The notes: generated by a model not told the origin, from the letters alone. A stretch of 64,000 nt of DNA from Clostridium niameyense (GCF_001243045.1 NZ_LN849007.1:1578989-1642988); one strand, 5' to 3'; counted from the stretch's first letter, positions 1 through 8,352 are shown. Numbers and translations: made by a program.

Positions 1-713
1 ATATATATAAGCATCTCTGCCTGTTCATCACCAAAACCTATAATTTGAAGAACATAGCTACTGAAAAGTGCTATTCCCCCCGCTATCATAACCCCACCTA
101 AAGTGCCTATAATAGCTGCTAGACTCTTTTTATTTCTACCACTTATTATTAATAAGTTTAAAATACTTACACCTATACATATTACTATAGAAGAAAATAT
201 AGGACTAAAGCCTTTCATTATTAAAGGTATAAGTACTTTTAAAACTGCATAGCCTGTTATTAAAAGTGCTAAAATTGATCTAACTCCTTGCATTCCTCCC
301 ATTATAGCTAAAAGTGATAAAAATAAAAGGATTATAATAGTTAAATATTTATATCTAACTATTTCATATATATAAGCCTTTTTTATGTTATTTTTATTAT
401 CCTTATCTATATTAACTAGAACTTCATTACCTTTATGTGCAGAAGTTTGATGATAAGTCTTATCATTGATCAAGTTATCCATAACAAGGATTTTATTTTT
501 AAAATCTCCATTTAGTATTTTAACTTTTACTTTATTCCTAGACATTTGAACTGACTTATTTTCATTTCCTACTTCCTCTATTATTTTTCCATGAATTACA
601 TCTTGCCTTATATACCTTCCTGGAATAAGCATAAAAATAATAACTAATATGGTTAATATAATAATTTTAATGTCTGATTTGCTCAGTTCCTTTATTTTGT
701 TTGTTATTTTCAT
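1..713 (-). CDS. YibE/F-like membrane protein, 3' part missing
   Basis: The gene starts at the ATG at 713 behind an AAGGA site and runs off the window, so about 237 codons are visible. The protein has one N-terminal membrane helix (about residues 16-32), a polar region of about 85 residues, then at least four hydrophobic helices from about residue 120. The order (one helix, small extracytoplasmic domain, helix bundle with a GGMQG-type loop) is that of the YibE/F family, whose biochemical role is unsettled. It is not tightly linked to the GGDEF gene upstream. Family call is from sequence appearance only. Confidence 0.7.
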   Translation of the reverse strand, partial: MKITNKIKELSKSDIKIIILTILVIIFMLIPGRYIRQDVIHGKIIEEVGNENKSVQMSRNKVKVKILNGDFKNKILVMDNLINDKTYHQTSAHKGNEVLVNIDKDNKNNIKKAYIYEIVRYKYLTIIILLFLSLLAIMGGMQGVRSILALLITGYAVLKVLIPLIMKGFSPIFSSIVICIGVSILNLLIISGRNKKSLAAIIGTLGGVMIAGGIALFSSYVLQIIGFGDEQAEMLIY

Positions 714-829
714 TATATTTTCATTCCTTACCTAATATTAATATTTAATTACAAAATCCGTGTTATATTTTGGATATACTTAAGCATTGTGTATACACTA
801 AACACTTTAGTAATATTATAACAAATATA

Positions 830-1381
830 TTAACACATGACATTATCATATTTATTTTTATACATATTTTGATCTGCAACACATATTAAATCACTACAAG
901 AAAGGCATTTCTTTTCTAATTGAGCAAAGCCAACACTTAAACTTACTTCATACTTATAACTTAATGTTTGTTCCTTTAATTTATTATCCATAATATTATA
1001 TAGTACCTTAGTAATATTTAAATCCTTTCCTAAAAAAACCATTACAAATTCATCTCCACCAAATCTAAATATAAAATCTTCTTTTTTCATATTTTTCTTT
1101 ATAACTTCTCCTACTAGGGAAAGAACTTTATCCCCTTCATTATGTCCATATTTATCATTTATACATTTTAGCTTATTTACATCAATAAAACCTATAGTTA
1201 AAAAGCTATTATTTAATTTTGCAATTTTAACTTTATCTTCCAATAATTTTAAACCATATCTTCTATTAAAAACTTTAGTAAGAGAATCTATTCCAGCCCA
1301 ATATTTTATTTTTTCTATTATTTTATCCCTACTTCTCAGTTCATATATTAATTCTTCTTTATTCATTTTTTCATATTCCAT
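830..1381 (-). CDS. Small GGDEF protein (putative diguanylate cyclase)
   Basis: A 183-residue protein that is almost entirely one GGDEF domain, which in this family condenses two GTP to cyclic di-GMP. The catalytic GGDEF motif is intact at residues 108-112 (context RFGGDEFVMVF), and the typical DSLTKVFNRR opening is at about 32-41. The usual product-inhibition RxxD site five residues upstream reads KKED (99-102), so feedback inhibition is probably lost. There is no membrane helix or sensor domain, only a roughly 30-residue charged N-terminal helix. The GGGGGAG ribosome site lies about 13 bases before the ATG, wider than usual, so the start is a little uncertain. Confidence 0.85.
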   Translation of the reverse strand: MEYEKMNKEELIYELRSRDKIIEKIKYWAGIDSLTKVFNRRYGLKLLEDKVKIAKLNNSFLTIGFIDVNKLKCINDKYGHNEGDKVLSLVGEVIKKNMKKEDFIFRFGGDEFVMVFLGKDLNITKVLYNIMDNKLKEQTLSYKYEVSLSVGFAQLEKKCLSCSDLICVADQNMYKNKYDNVMC

Positions 1382-1521
1382 ATCAGATAAATTGCTCCCC
1401 CTTTTTATTAATACATATATTTTTTACATTTTATACTGGTGAAATTCTGTCCCTGTTAAAAATCTCCATGTAATGCTTTACACATTTTACATTATACCAT
1501 ATTATTCCATTAATCGATAAT

Positions 1522-1548
1522 AAAAAAGAAGCTACAGTTGCTTCTTTT
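1522..1548 (-). terminator. Terminator of the bioY operon
   Basis: A perfect 9-bp stem (AAAAGAAGC at 1524-1532, GCTTCTTTT at 1540-1548) with a 7-base loop, followed on the minus strand by a run of Ts. It lies just after the DUF1284 gene. Confidence 0.8.
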
Positions 1549-1563
1549 AACTAAAATATTTAT

Positions 1564-1968
1564 TTATAATTTACATGCATCATTAAACCAAAGGCACACA
1601 TTATGCCAAGAACATTTACCACATATATATTTACATTTTATATTATTTTTAAGTCTTTCATTTACCTTAGAAAATACTTCTGTTCCCACTGATTCTAAAA
1701 TTTTTCCTTCCTTTAATTTAAGTTCATCCATAACTTTTTTGTCCATAATATTTACATCTTCACAAACACATTTATGGTTTCGATTATTAGGACATTTTTT
1801 ACATATATCATCGCAAGAAATTACTATCTGTAAATAAACTTTATTATCCTTTAAATTTATAGAATCTATAATATCTCTCATATTTTTAGTAAATTCATCA
1901 CTATATCCATAACCTTGAAACCCTTGTATACATAATAAATGATGTGGTCTTACAAATACTTTTTTCAT
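1564..1968 (-). CDS. DUF1284 cysteine-rich protein
   Basis: A 134-residue soluble protein opening with VRPHHLLCIQGFQGYGYS, the hallmark of the DUF1284 family. Three cysteine clusters follow: CDDICKKC, a CxC pair and CGKCSWHNVC, enough to hold a metal or iron-sulfur centre. No function is established for the family. It lies 17 bases after bioY and shares its terminator, so the two are probably co-transcribed. A link to biotin or to an iron-sulfur step is only suggested by this pairing. Confidence 0.8.
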   Translation of the reverse strand: MKKVFVRPHHLLCIQGFQGYGYSDEFTKNMRDIIDSINLKDNKVYLQIVISCDDICKKCPNNRNHKCVCEDVNIMDKKVMDELKLKEGKILESVGTEVFSKVNERLKNNIKCKYICGKCSWHNVCLWFNDACKL

Positions 1969-1985
1969 TGTTTTCTACCCCATTT

Positions 1986-2549
1986 TTAATTTTCAATTTT
2001 AAAGTTAACTTTTGAAAATATTTTATTTACCATAATAGATACTATAATAGCTTTAATTAAATCTCCTGGAATAAATACTAGTAGACCTGTTTTTATAGCC
2101 ATTATCATAGAAATTGGAGCCCTCATAACCTTATTTAATATTATATACATATAAGGTAACCCTACTAAGTATATTACAGCATATCCTAATAATACTGATA
2201 TAAATATATTTATAAAATTTTTATTTTTTCTATTTTGTATATACAATCCTGTTACATATGTTCCTAAAATAAAACCTATCAAATATCCAAAACTAGGCAT
2301 TAATATAGAAGATGCTCCTCCTTTAAACCCAGAAAATATAGGTAATCCTATTATTCCTAATAATACATATATAATTTGAGACCACATTCCAAGCCTTGCC
2401 CCCATAATTGTTCCAGCTAATGCTGTAAATAAAGTTTGAAGTGTTATAGGCACTGGGCCTATAGGTATAGCTGGAATAAATGCACCTACTGCAGTTAAAG
2501 CTGTAAATAATCCTACTCTTGTTATTTCTTTCGATGTTAATGCTTTCAT
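1986..2549 (-). CDS. bioY: Biotin transporter substrate-binding subunit BioY
   Basis: A 187-residue membrane protein with about six hydrophobic helices and the BioY-family features: an N-terminal cytoplasmic stretch, a PIPIGPVPITLQTL-type motif (residues about 28-41) and a GYLIGFILG segment. BioY is the S component that captures biotin and docks onto a shared ECF energy module. No EcfA/T genes lie next to it, as expected for a group II ECF transporter. The start has a clear GGAGG site. A BirA-type operator overlaps its promoter, which supports the biotin assignment independently. Confidence 0.92.
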   Translation of the reverse strand: MKALTSKEITRVGLFTALTAVGAFIPAIPIGPVPITLQTLFTALAGTIMGARLGMWSQIIYVLLGIIGLPIFSGFKGGASSILMPSFGYLIGFILGTYVTGLYIQNRKNKNFINIFISVLLGYAVIYLVGLPYMYIILNKVMRAPISMIMAIKTGLLVFIPGDLIKAIIVSIMVNKIFSKVNFKIEN

Positions 2550-2580
2550 TTTTATCCTCCAAAAATAAAATTCTATATTA

Positions 2581-2635
2581 ATTTTAAGGCATTAGAATAA
2601 GCATTGTCAACATATATTCATATTTTGGTTAACGA
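2581..2635 (-). promoter_or_regulatory. bioY promoter with BirA-type operator
   Basis: On the minus strand a consensus TTGACA (complement of 2605-2610) and TAAAAT (complement of 2581-2586) are 18 bp apart. The half sites TTGTCAACA (2604-2612) and GGTTAACGA (2627-2635) are separated by 14 bp, matching the arrangement TTGTnAACC-N14-GGTTnACAA known for BirA. One half covers the -35 box, so biotinyl-BirA bound there should block transcription. Confidence 0.7.
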
Positions 2636-2744
2636 ATATTTTTAATATAATTCTTGATATTTCATTAAATTCTATTGTATAATATATTAAGAGGTATTAA
2701 TAACCGTTTTCGATTGAAAATCATTCAAGGAGAGTTAATTATAT

Positions 2745-3176
2745 ATGAAAAATTCAAATAATTATTTAGAAAATTTTAAATCTAAGATAATTTCTGTAGT
2801 AATGTGGGTTGAAATTATACTTGCTATTATCATAATCATTTCCGTTATATTAGGTTCTAAGGATCTAATTGATTTTATAATTCAGATTTTTTCCTTGTCA
2901 GCAGTTTCATCTTATGATATGTTTCAAAAATTTTTATCCCATATATTATTATTAGTTATAGGCTTAGAAATGGCTTTAATGCTTGTAAAACATACGCCTA
3001 ACAGTATTATGGAAGTTATGCTCTATGCAGTTGCTAGGAAGCTACTAGTTTATGGTACAAGTGCTTTAGAAATACTATTAGGTGTTCTATCTTTAGTATG
3101 TATATTCTTTATAAAAAGATATTTGGTTTCATCAAAGAATGACAATTTAATTAAAAATGAAAATATATCAAATTAA
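2745..3176 (+). CDS. PsiE-like small membrane protein
   Basis: A 143-residue protein with about four membrane helices (roughly residues 15-40, 44-60, 64-82 and 104-125). The last loop and helix (MLYAVARKLLVYG then a hydrophobic run) resemble the phosphate-starvation-inducible PsiE family, whose function is not firmly known. It is transcribed divergently from bioY, with about 195 bp between them, and ends at its own strong hairpin. The start has an AAGGAG site about 10 bases upstream. The family call is tentative. Confidence 0.6.
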   Translation: MKNSNNYLENFKSKIISVVMWVEIILAIIIIISVILGSKDLIDFIIQIFSLSAVSSYDMFQKFLSHILLLVIGLEMALMLVKHTPNSIMEVMLYAVARKLLVYGTSALEILLGVLSLVCIFFIKRYLVSSKNDNLIKNENISN

Positions 3177-3220
3177 ATAGAGTTTCTTAAATAATCCGTA
3201 GTATATTTAAAATTATTGGT

Positions 3221-3257
3221 AAGAGGTATAACTTTTTTAAAAAGTTATACCTCTTTT
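3221..3257. terminator. Bidirectional terminator
   Basis: A perfect palindrome with 18-bp arms (3221-3256), AT-rich at the centre with T-runs on both strands. It separates the convergent PsiE-like and methyltransferase genes. Confidence 0.85.
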
Positions 3258-3305
3258 CCATTTCATATTCATATTTTAACTTTTTAAACTCTTGTCATAA
3301 AAGCT

Positions 3306-4094
3306 TTATTTTATTCCATATATCAATCCCATGTTTTTTAACATCCATGGGGCCTTACAAAATAATGGAATAAATTCTAGTGATTCAGTATGAGGAATAT
3401 AATGTATTTCAGCAATTCCATTTTGTTTTAATTCTTCTAAAAAATTTCCTATATCACCATATAAATGTTTCTGTTCAAATAAATCATGGAAAGCAAAAGC
3501 ACCACCCTTCTTTACAACTCGTAGAGCTTCTTTTACCACTGCCCTTTTATCAGATTGAGTACGTACCTCATGAAAAACAAAGTTGCTTACCGCAGCTTCA
3601 AAGTATTCAGATGGAAAATCCAATTTTGCTGCATCACCATTTTGAAAAACTATTTGTTTTGAAACTCCCTCTGTCCTTGCATTATTTTCACATTGTTCTT
3701 TTGCATAATTCCATTCCTTTCCCCAATAATCTATACCTATAATTGAAGAGTTAGAAAAATATTTTGCGCATTTTATGCTAAGAGCACCTGCCCCACAACC
3801 AATATCTATAAGTGTTCCACTCCCTGACCATTTTAATGTTTTAATTAAAACATTATAGAATTTTTCCATGAGCCTACCCCCATTAAAAGAAAAAATATAT
3901 TGACATATTTGCATATAAATACATATTATGGTTGCTATTAAAAATAAAATACCAAATATGATTTCAATAATTAAATTTCCCCAATATAGCCTGTTACAAA
4001 TCCAAACAATAAGAAAAATACCTGAAATACTCCAAAGAAGAGACATAATATTAACAGAAACCCAGTTACCATAATTTGTTTTTTGTTTTTTCAT
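3306..4094 (-). CDS. Membrane-anchored SAM-dependent methyltransferase
   Basis: A 262-residue protein with two N-terminal membrane helices (about 15-35 and 41-65) followed by a class I methyltransferase fold. SAM motif I is LIDIGCGAG (about 95-103), with GIDYWG and the VVKKGGAFAFHD motif further on. Start ATG follows a TAGGAGGT site. The substrate cannot be told from sequence. A TetR regulator lies upstream, separated by a terminator, and both genes carry the same operator-like motif. That suggests an inducible resistance or modification function. Confidence 0.82.
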   Translation of the reverse strand: MKKQKTNYGNWVSVNIMSLLWSISGIFLIVWICNRLYWGNLIIEIIFGILFLIATIICIYMQICQYIFSFNGGRLMEKFYNVLIKTLKWSGSGTLIDIGCGAGALSIKCAKYFSNSSIIGIDYWGKEWNYAKEQCENNARTEGVSKQIVFQNGDAAKLDFPSEYFEAAVSNFVFHEVRTQSDKRAVVKEALRVVKKGGAFAFHDLFEQKHLYGDIGNFLEELKQNGIAEIHYIPHTESLEFIPLFCKAPWMLKNMGLIYGIK

Positions 4095-4114
4095 AATTTA
4101 CCTCCTAATTATAA

Positions 4115-4129
4115 ATAACGATTGTTATG
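4115..4129. promoter_or_regulatory. Candidate TetR operator (methyltransferase copy)
   Basis: ATAACGATTGTTAT is a dyad with perfect 5-base arms and a 4-base centre. It lies 21 bp before the methyltransferase start, where a repressor would block transcription. Its complement CATAACAATCGTTAT closely matches the site before the TetR gene. Confidence 0.55.
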
Positions 4130-4140
4130 TTTTGTTATGT

Positions 4141-4171
4141 AAAAAAGTCTAAGGACAAATTCCTTAGACTT
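4141..4171 (-). terminator. Terminator after the TetR gene
   Basis: 11-bp perfect arms (4145-4155 and 4161-4171) with a 5-base loop and a following T-run on the minus strand. The stop codon of the TetR gene begins within the stem, so the gene ends directly at its terminator. Confidence 0.85.
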
Positions 4172-4755
4172 CACATTTCTTTAATTTCTTCTATTAACTT
4201 TTCAAAACCATATTCAGAATAACTGCCCATAAGAGTAGCTAACTGCACTGATTTTTCCATAGTATATACTCCTGATAAAATTTCAATATAACCTTCAATC
4301 TTCATACATACCAATATATGTATTAAATCAACATCAATAGGAATATTAGATTTTTGAAAAAATAAAGTAAAAGCACTTTCTATTTGCTTAGTAAAAGTTT
4401 CTTTGCACTTTTCATATGGTGTTCCTTCAGATTTATTTAATAAAATCAACACCTCATCCCTATGCTCCCAAAGAAATCTCATTAGCTTTGCTTCGTTTTC
4501 ACATCCAGTACTTATATCTTTAAGTTCTAACTGAACCATATGTTGTATCAATAAATTTAGCTCTGTAACTGTTACTTTAACTATATTATTGAACAAATCA
4601 GACTTATTTTTAAAAGAAAAATAAAGAGCACCAGTTGTTACCTTAGCCTTAGAGCAAATATTTCTTAATGATGCTTTTTCATATCCCTTTTCTAAAAACT
4701 CATATTTGCCTGCTTCTATAATTTTTTCTTTAGTTGAAATCTCAGTAGAATGCAA
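4171..4755 (-). CDS. TetR-family transcriptional regulator
   Basis: A 194-residue regulator. Residues about 8-55 form the TetR DNA-binding domain (KIIEAGKYEFLEKGYEKAS, then VTTGALYFSFKNKSDLF as recognition region). The rest is a helical ligand pocket with no recognisable specificity. A dyad similar to the one before the methyltransferase lies just upstream of this gene, so I infer that it represses both itself and the methyltransferase. The inducer is unknown. Confidence 0.88.
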   Translation of the reverse strand: MHSTEISTKEKIIEAGKYEFLEKGYEKASLRNICSKAKVTTGALYFSFKNKSDLFNNIVKVTVTELNLLIQHMVQLELKDISTGCENEAKLMRFLWEHRDEVLILLNKSEGTPYEKCKETFTKQIESAFTLFFQKSNIPIDVDLIHILVCMKIEGYIEILSGVYTMEKSVQLATLMGSYSEYGFEKLIEEIKEM

Positions 4756-4773
4756 TTACATACACCTTCTATA

Positions 4774-4788
4774 CATAACACTCGTTAC
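4774..4788. promoter_or_regulatory. Candidate TetR operator (autoregulatory copy)
   Basis: CATAACACTCGTTAC, 19 bp before the TetR start. It matches the methyltransferase site (CATAACAATCGTTAT) at 13 of 15 positions and has the same ATAAC-N4-GTTA dyad. Confidence 0.55.
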
Positions 4789-4880
4789 GTTAAGATTAGC
4801 ACTCACAAACTTATTTGTCAATGATTTGAAAATTAAACTAATATATACTCAACAGAATTTTTCTCATAACTTTTAATATT

Positions 4881-5795
4881 TTACTTTAAACTTTCATAGA
4901 TTTTTTCTAAATTATACTTCATAGATTCTATATAATTTTTCCCATCTTGTTTGTTTTCTAAAGTATAAATCTTTACTACCTTTGCTCCTACTTCTTTAGC
5001 TAATGTCTTAGAAACCTCTGGACTTATATTTTCTTCTACAAATATAGTTTTTATATTATTTTTTTTGCAATAATCTACTAATTCTTTCATTTTCTTAGCA
5101 GAAGGTTCACCTTCTGCAAAAACATCCTCCACACTATTTTGCTTCAAGTCAAATTCCCTACAAAGATAACCAAAAGCAGCATGACCAGTAACAAAATGTT
5201 TATTTTCTAATTTAGCGAATTTTTCATTATAATCATTATACAAAGAATTTATTTCTTTTTGAAATTTATTAAAATTCTCTTCATAATAACTTTTATTTTT
5301 ACTATCTACTTTTACTAAGGCATTCTTTATATTTTCCGAAGATTTTAAGGCAGCCTTAAGACTAAGCCATGTATGTGGATCATACTTACCATGATCTTTT
5401 ATTTCATCTTTAGATATATTTTCTATAGGATTCACTCCTTTAGAAGCTTCTACTATTTCTATATTTTCTTTATCTATATTGCCTAAAACTTTTGAAACCC
5501 ATCCTTCCATACCTAAACCGTTATAAACAAAAACTTGACTTTTAGATAATACTTCCATATCCTTTATTTTAGGTTCAAAATCATGAGGTTCTGCTCCTTT
5601 AGGTATCATAGTAGTAATTTCAACTTTATCTCCTCCTATAGCCTCTACAAGTTCCTTCATAGGATTAAAAGATACCACTACTTTTATTTTAGAATTATTA
5701 TTTAATACTTCCTCATTATTTTTTTTATTGTTACTACAAGATATAAATATAGTAAAACTGGTTAGAATTAGAATGAAACTTATAAACTTTTTCAA
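4881..5795 (-). CDS. znuA: Zinc ABC transporter, substrate-binding lipoprotein
   Basis: A cluster A-I (ZnuA/AdcA/TroA) metal-binding lipoprotein of 304 residues. I place the start at the TTG at 5795, seven bases after AAGGAG; an ATG nine codons further upstream lacks a good site. Lipobox cysteine is residue 20 (FISC). Metal ligands visible are His71 (AEPHDFEP), His141 (DPHTW), His205 (TGHAAFGYL) and an acidic residue near 254 (FVEEN). The His-rich loop of many ZnuA proteins is absent; only a short charged loop precedes His141. It is divergent from the ATPase and permease. Zinc is most likely, manganese possible. Confidence 0.9.
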   Translation of the reverse strand: MKKFISFILILTSFTIFISCSNNKKNNEEVLNNNSKIKVVVSFNPMKELVEAIGGDKVEITTMIPKGAEPHDFEPKIKDMEVLSKSQVFVYNGLGMEGWVSKVLGNIDKENIEIVEASKGVNPIENISKDEIKDHGKYDPHTWLSLKAALKSSENIKNALVKVDSKNKSYYEENFNKFQKEINSLYNDYNEKFAKLENKHFVTGHAAFGYLCREFDLKQNSVEDVFAEGEPSAKKMKELVDYCKKNNIKTIFVEENISPEVSKTLAKEVGAKVVKIYTLENKQDGKNYIESMKYNLEKIYESLK

Positions 5796-5816
5796 AATAT
5801 CACTCCTTGAAATTTG

Positions 5817-5872
5817 TTGCAAATTATTTGCGTTTACATGTATAATATAAATACAATTTTAAATTTTGTCAA
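5817..5872. promoter_or_regulatory. Divergent znu promoters with a candidate zinc-repressor palindrome
   Basis: For znuC: TTGCAA (5817-5822), 18 bp, TATAAT (5841-5846). For znuA on the minus strand: TTGACA (complement of 5867-5872), 17 bp, TATATT (complement of 5844-5849). GCAAATTATTTGC (5819-5831) is a perfect 6-1-6 palindrome on the znuC -35 box and just downstream of the znuA start point. A Fur/Zur-type repressor there could silence both directions. Symmetry fits, but the sequence is not the B. subtilis Zur consensus. Confidence 0.6.
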
Positions 5873-5900
5873 TATAATTAAGTTAGCTAGGAGGTTTTTT

Positions 5901-6557
5901 ATGATTGTAATAAATAATTTATATTTTTCTTATAACAAAAGAAGTCCTTATATTCTAGAAAATATAAATTTAAAAATAAACAAAGGAGATTACATATCTA
6001 TACTGGGGCAAAATGGTTCTGGTAAAAGTACTTTAATAAAGCTTATACTAGGATTTTTAAAACCCTTAGAAGGTGATATTACTTTAAATACAAATAATAT
6101 AGGTTATGTACCTCAAAAATTTGATAATTTCAATGGTGATTTTCCTATAACTGTAGAGGAAGTCTTAAACTGTCATAGAAAAGTTTTAAAGTTAAAAGAT
6201 AAATCTCTTATAAACAAGAGCTTAGAAAAGGTTAATATGCTTCCTTATAAAAATAACCTTATAGGAAATTTATCTGGAGGACAAAGACAAAAAATATTTA
6301 TAGCTAGAGCTTTAATGGGCAATCCCAAACTTTTAATATTAGATGAACCTTCTACAGGTATAGATTTAAACAGTCAAAAAGAAATTTATAAACTAATAAA
6401 TCATTTAAATATTACCCAACATTTAACTATTTTATCCATAGAACATAATATTTCTGCAGCTTATTATAATTCTACCCATATATTTAAAATGGAAAATGGT
6501 AAAGGGAATTTATATTTAAAAGAAGATTATATAAAAAATAACAAAGAGGTGATTTAA
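5901..6557 (+). CDS. znuC: Zinc ABC transporter, ATPase
   Basis: A 218-residue ABC ATPase for metal import. Walker A is GQNGSGKST, the signature is LSGGQRQK and Walker B is LLILDEPSTGID. Start ATG at 5901 follows TAGGAGG; the frame is open further upstream but without a site. Its stop overlaps the permease start (TAATG), so the two are translationally coupled. The partner binding protein is encoded divergently. Expected to be repressed by zinc through the shared palindrome. Confidence 0.9.
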   Translation: MIVINNLYFSYNKRSPYILENINLKINKGDYISILGQNGSGKSTLIKLILGFLKPLEGDITLNTNNIGYVPQKFDNFNGDFPITVEEVLNCHRKVLKLKDKSLINKSLEKVNMLPYKNNLIGNLSGGQRQKIFIARALMGNPKLLILDEPSTGIDLNSQKEIYKLINHLNITQHLTILSIEHNISAAYYNSTHIFKMENGKGNLYLKEDYIKNNKEVI

Positions 6558-7393
6558 TGTTAAGTTATAGTTTTATGAAAAGTGCTTTAATTATTTCTTT
6601 ATTTATATCTATTTTATGTCCTACTATAGGAATTTACCTTGTGCTTAGAAGATATTCTATGATAGGTGATACTCTATCTCATAGTTCTTTAGCTGGAATT
6701 GCTTTAGGTTTAACCTTAAATCATAATCCTATACTAACCTCTTTTATTTTTACTTCTATAGCAGGTGTTCTAATAGAGTTTTTAAGAAATTATTATAAAA
6801 AATACGCAGAACTTATTTTATCTATAGTACTTTCTCTTAGTGTAGGTATTGCTGTAACCCTAATAAGTTCTGGTAAAGCTCCTGGAAACATAAATTCTTT
6901 CTTATTTGGAAGTGTGCTTACAGTATCTAAAAGTGAACTTATAACCGTATTTATTCTAAGTATAATTTCTTGTTTTTTATTAGCATTTCTACACAATCAG
7001 TTATTATACATATCCTTTGATGAGGAAGGTGCTAAAGTTGCTAAAGTTAATGTAACCTTTATAAATTATATTTTTGCTTTATTAGTAGCTGCAACTATAT
7101 CTATTTCAATAAAAACTGTGGGCGTTTTAGTTTTAAGCTCTTTAATTGCACTACCTGTGGCCACTGCTCTTCAATTTAAAAAAGGATTTAAAACTACTTT
7201 AATTTACTCTATATTAATAAGTATATTTGATGTTATTACGTCTTTATTTTTATCCTATATTCTAAACTGCTCTCCTGGAGGAATTACAGCATTAATGTCT
7301 GTATTAGTACTTTTAGTAATTATAATATCTAGAAAACTTTGCTCATATTTTTATTGTAAAAAGGAAGTAAAAAAAGATATTAGTACTTATTAA
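6557..7393 (+). CDS. znuB: Zinc ABC transporter, permease
   Basis: A 278-residue ABC-3 family permease with about eight hydrophobic helices. The typical GDTLSHSSLAGIALG segment (about residues 36-50), which contacts the ATPase in this family, is present. It overlaps znuC by one base and is followed immediately by a strong hairpin terminator, so the plus-strand operon is znuC-znuB only. Confidence 0.9.
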   Translation: MLSYSFMKSALIISLFISILCPTIGIYLVLRRYSMIGDTLSHSSLAGIALGLTLNHNPILTSFIFTSIAGVLIEFLRNYYKKYAELILSIVLSLSVGIAVTLISSGKAPGNINSFLFGSVLTVSKSELITVFILSIISCFLLAFLHNQLLYISFDEEGAKVAKVNVTFINYIFALLVAATISISIKTVGVLVLSSLIALPVATALQFKKGFKTTLIYSILISIFDVITSLFLSYILNCSPGGITALMSVLVLLVIIISRKLCSYFYCKKEVKKDISTY

Positions 7394-7426
7394 AAATAGC
7401 ATTTGCTTTATGCAAATGCTATTTTT
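7392..7426. terminator. Bidirectional terminator after znuB
   Basis: Perfect 15-bp arms (7392-7406 and 7412-7426) with a TTTAT loop and T-runs both ways. The stop codon of the convergent minus-strand gene at 7419 lies inside the stem. Confidence 0.9.
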
Positions 7427-7928
7427 CTAAAACTTGTTCTAAGTTACATTGAGTTTCTTTTATAACTTTCCATCGAAAATTTATTTTTTTCAAAGTAACT
7501 TTTCCTCTTAATTTTTTTTGTTTTACATTTATATTATCCTCTAATAACTTTAATCCAACATTATAAGTATAGGTGGCTGAACCATCCCTGTTTTTCTTAT
7601 ATTTTTCTATATTTACATTATCTACATGAATGCTATATTTAAATCTATCTGCTAAAATTTTTATTACTAAAGGTGATTGATCTTTCCATAAATCTTTATA
7701 AGCCTCTTCTGTCATAATTTTTTTTAAATTATCATGAGAATCTATGCACTCTAAACAATTACTCTTATTTTTAATATTTTTCTTAGTTTTTACTGTATAT
7801 AAAAGAGTTATATATTCCTTAAATACTCTGTCTGACTCTTCCCTATTATCTAACATTTTATCTGTATATGAAGATAGTAAAAGTGCTATTAAAGTAAAGA
7901 TTATAAATAATCTTATGCTTTTAGCCAT
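7419..7928 (-). CDS. Secreted or membrane-anchored protein of unknown function
   Basis: A 169-residue protein starting at the ATG at 7928 behind GGGAGGAG; an in-frame GTG six codons upstream is less well placed. It has one hydrophobic helix at the N-terminus (about 6-21) with no lipobox cysteine, so it is a membrane-anchored or exported protein. The rest is lysine-rich. The C-terminal half (GSATYTYNVGLKLLE then RWKVIKE) looks like a small beta-rich fold similar to NTF2-like extracellular domains. I do not recognise the family. It is transcribed alone. Confidence 0.7.
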   Translation of the reverse strand: MAKSIRLFIIFTLIALLLSSYTDKMLDNREESDRVFKEYITLLYTVKTKKNIKNKSNCLECIDSHDNLKKIMTEEAYKDLWKDQSPLVIKILADRFKYSIHVDNVNIEKYKKNRDGSATYTYNVGLKLLEDNINVKQKKLRGKVTLKKINFRWKVIKETQCNLEQVLEK

Positions 7929-8121
7929 TGAAACTCCTCCCAACACTCAAAACATAAATACAATGACGCATTTTCTTTTTCACTATATATTGTATAATGA
8001 TTTTATTATGATATTATAGATAAGTTTTTAAATAACAGTTAATAATTATTGTATTTTCCTTTAATTATCATTAATATATTTTCTTTAAATATCATAATTA
8101 TAATTAAAGCAATTATACGAG

Positions 8122-8316
8122 GTGTTTATTATTTTTAATTGTTTTAATGCAGATGAATTAATTACATTTTGTACTGCACTTTCATTATCTTTATCAGAAG
8201 ATTTATCTATTAAAGATTTAAAAATTCTTGGAGGATTTTTAGCATCTGTGGGCACATTATTAATTCTTAAGAGTACTAAACTTGAAATTGAAATGTCTAA
8301 AAGACAAAATACATAA
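8122..8316 (+). CDS. Small orphan protein with an unusual start
   Basis: About 62-64 residues: ELITFCTALSLSLSEDLS then LKILGGFLASVGTLLIL, an amphipathic or membrane-associated helical protein with a charged tail. It resembles small clostridial proteins of the pattern helix, S.DLS, GNFL..VG, which have no known function. There is no ATG. A GAGGTG site at 8119-8124 would serve an ATT start at 8128 or 8131; the GTG at 8122 overlaps the site and is less likely. A strong terminator starts 5 bases after the stop, which supports expression. Confidence 0.55.
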   Translation: MFIIFNCFNADELITFCTALSLSLSEDLSIKDLKILGGFLASVGTLLILKSTKLEIEMSKRQNT

Positions 8317-8321
8317 TAAAT

Positions 8322-8352
8322 AAACTCCGTATGTTTCAATACGGAGTTTTTT
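8322..8352 (+). terminator. Terminator of the small orphan gene
   Basis: 10-bp arms AAACTCCGTA (8322-8331) and TACGGAGTTT (8340-8349), 8-base loop, then a T-run. Confidence 0.9.

Noticed and set aside
1538-1837. Plus-strand open frame opposite DUF1284
   Set aside because: Complete antisense overlap with a well supported gene.
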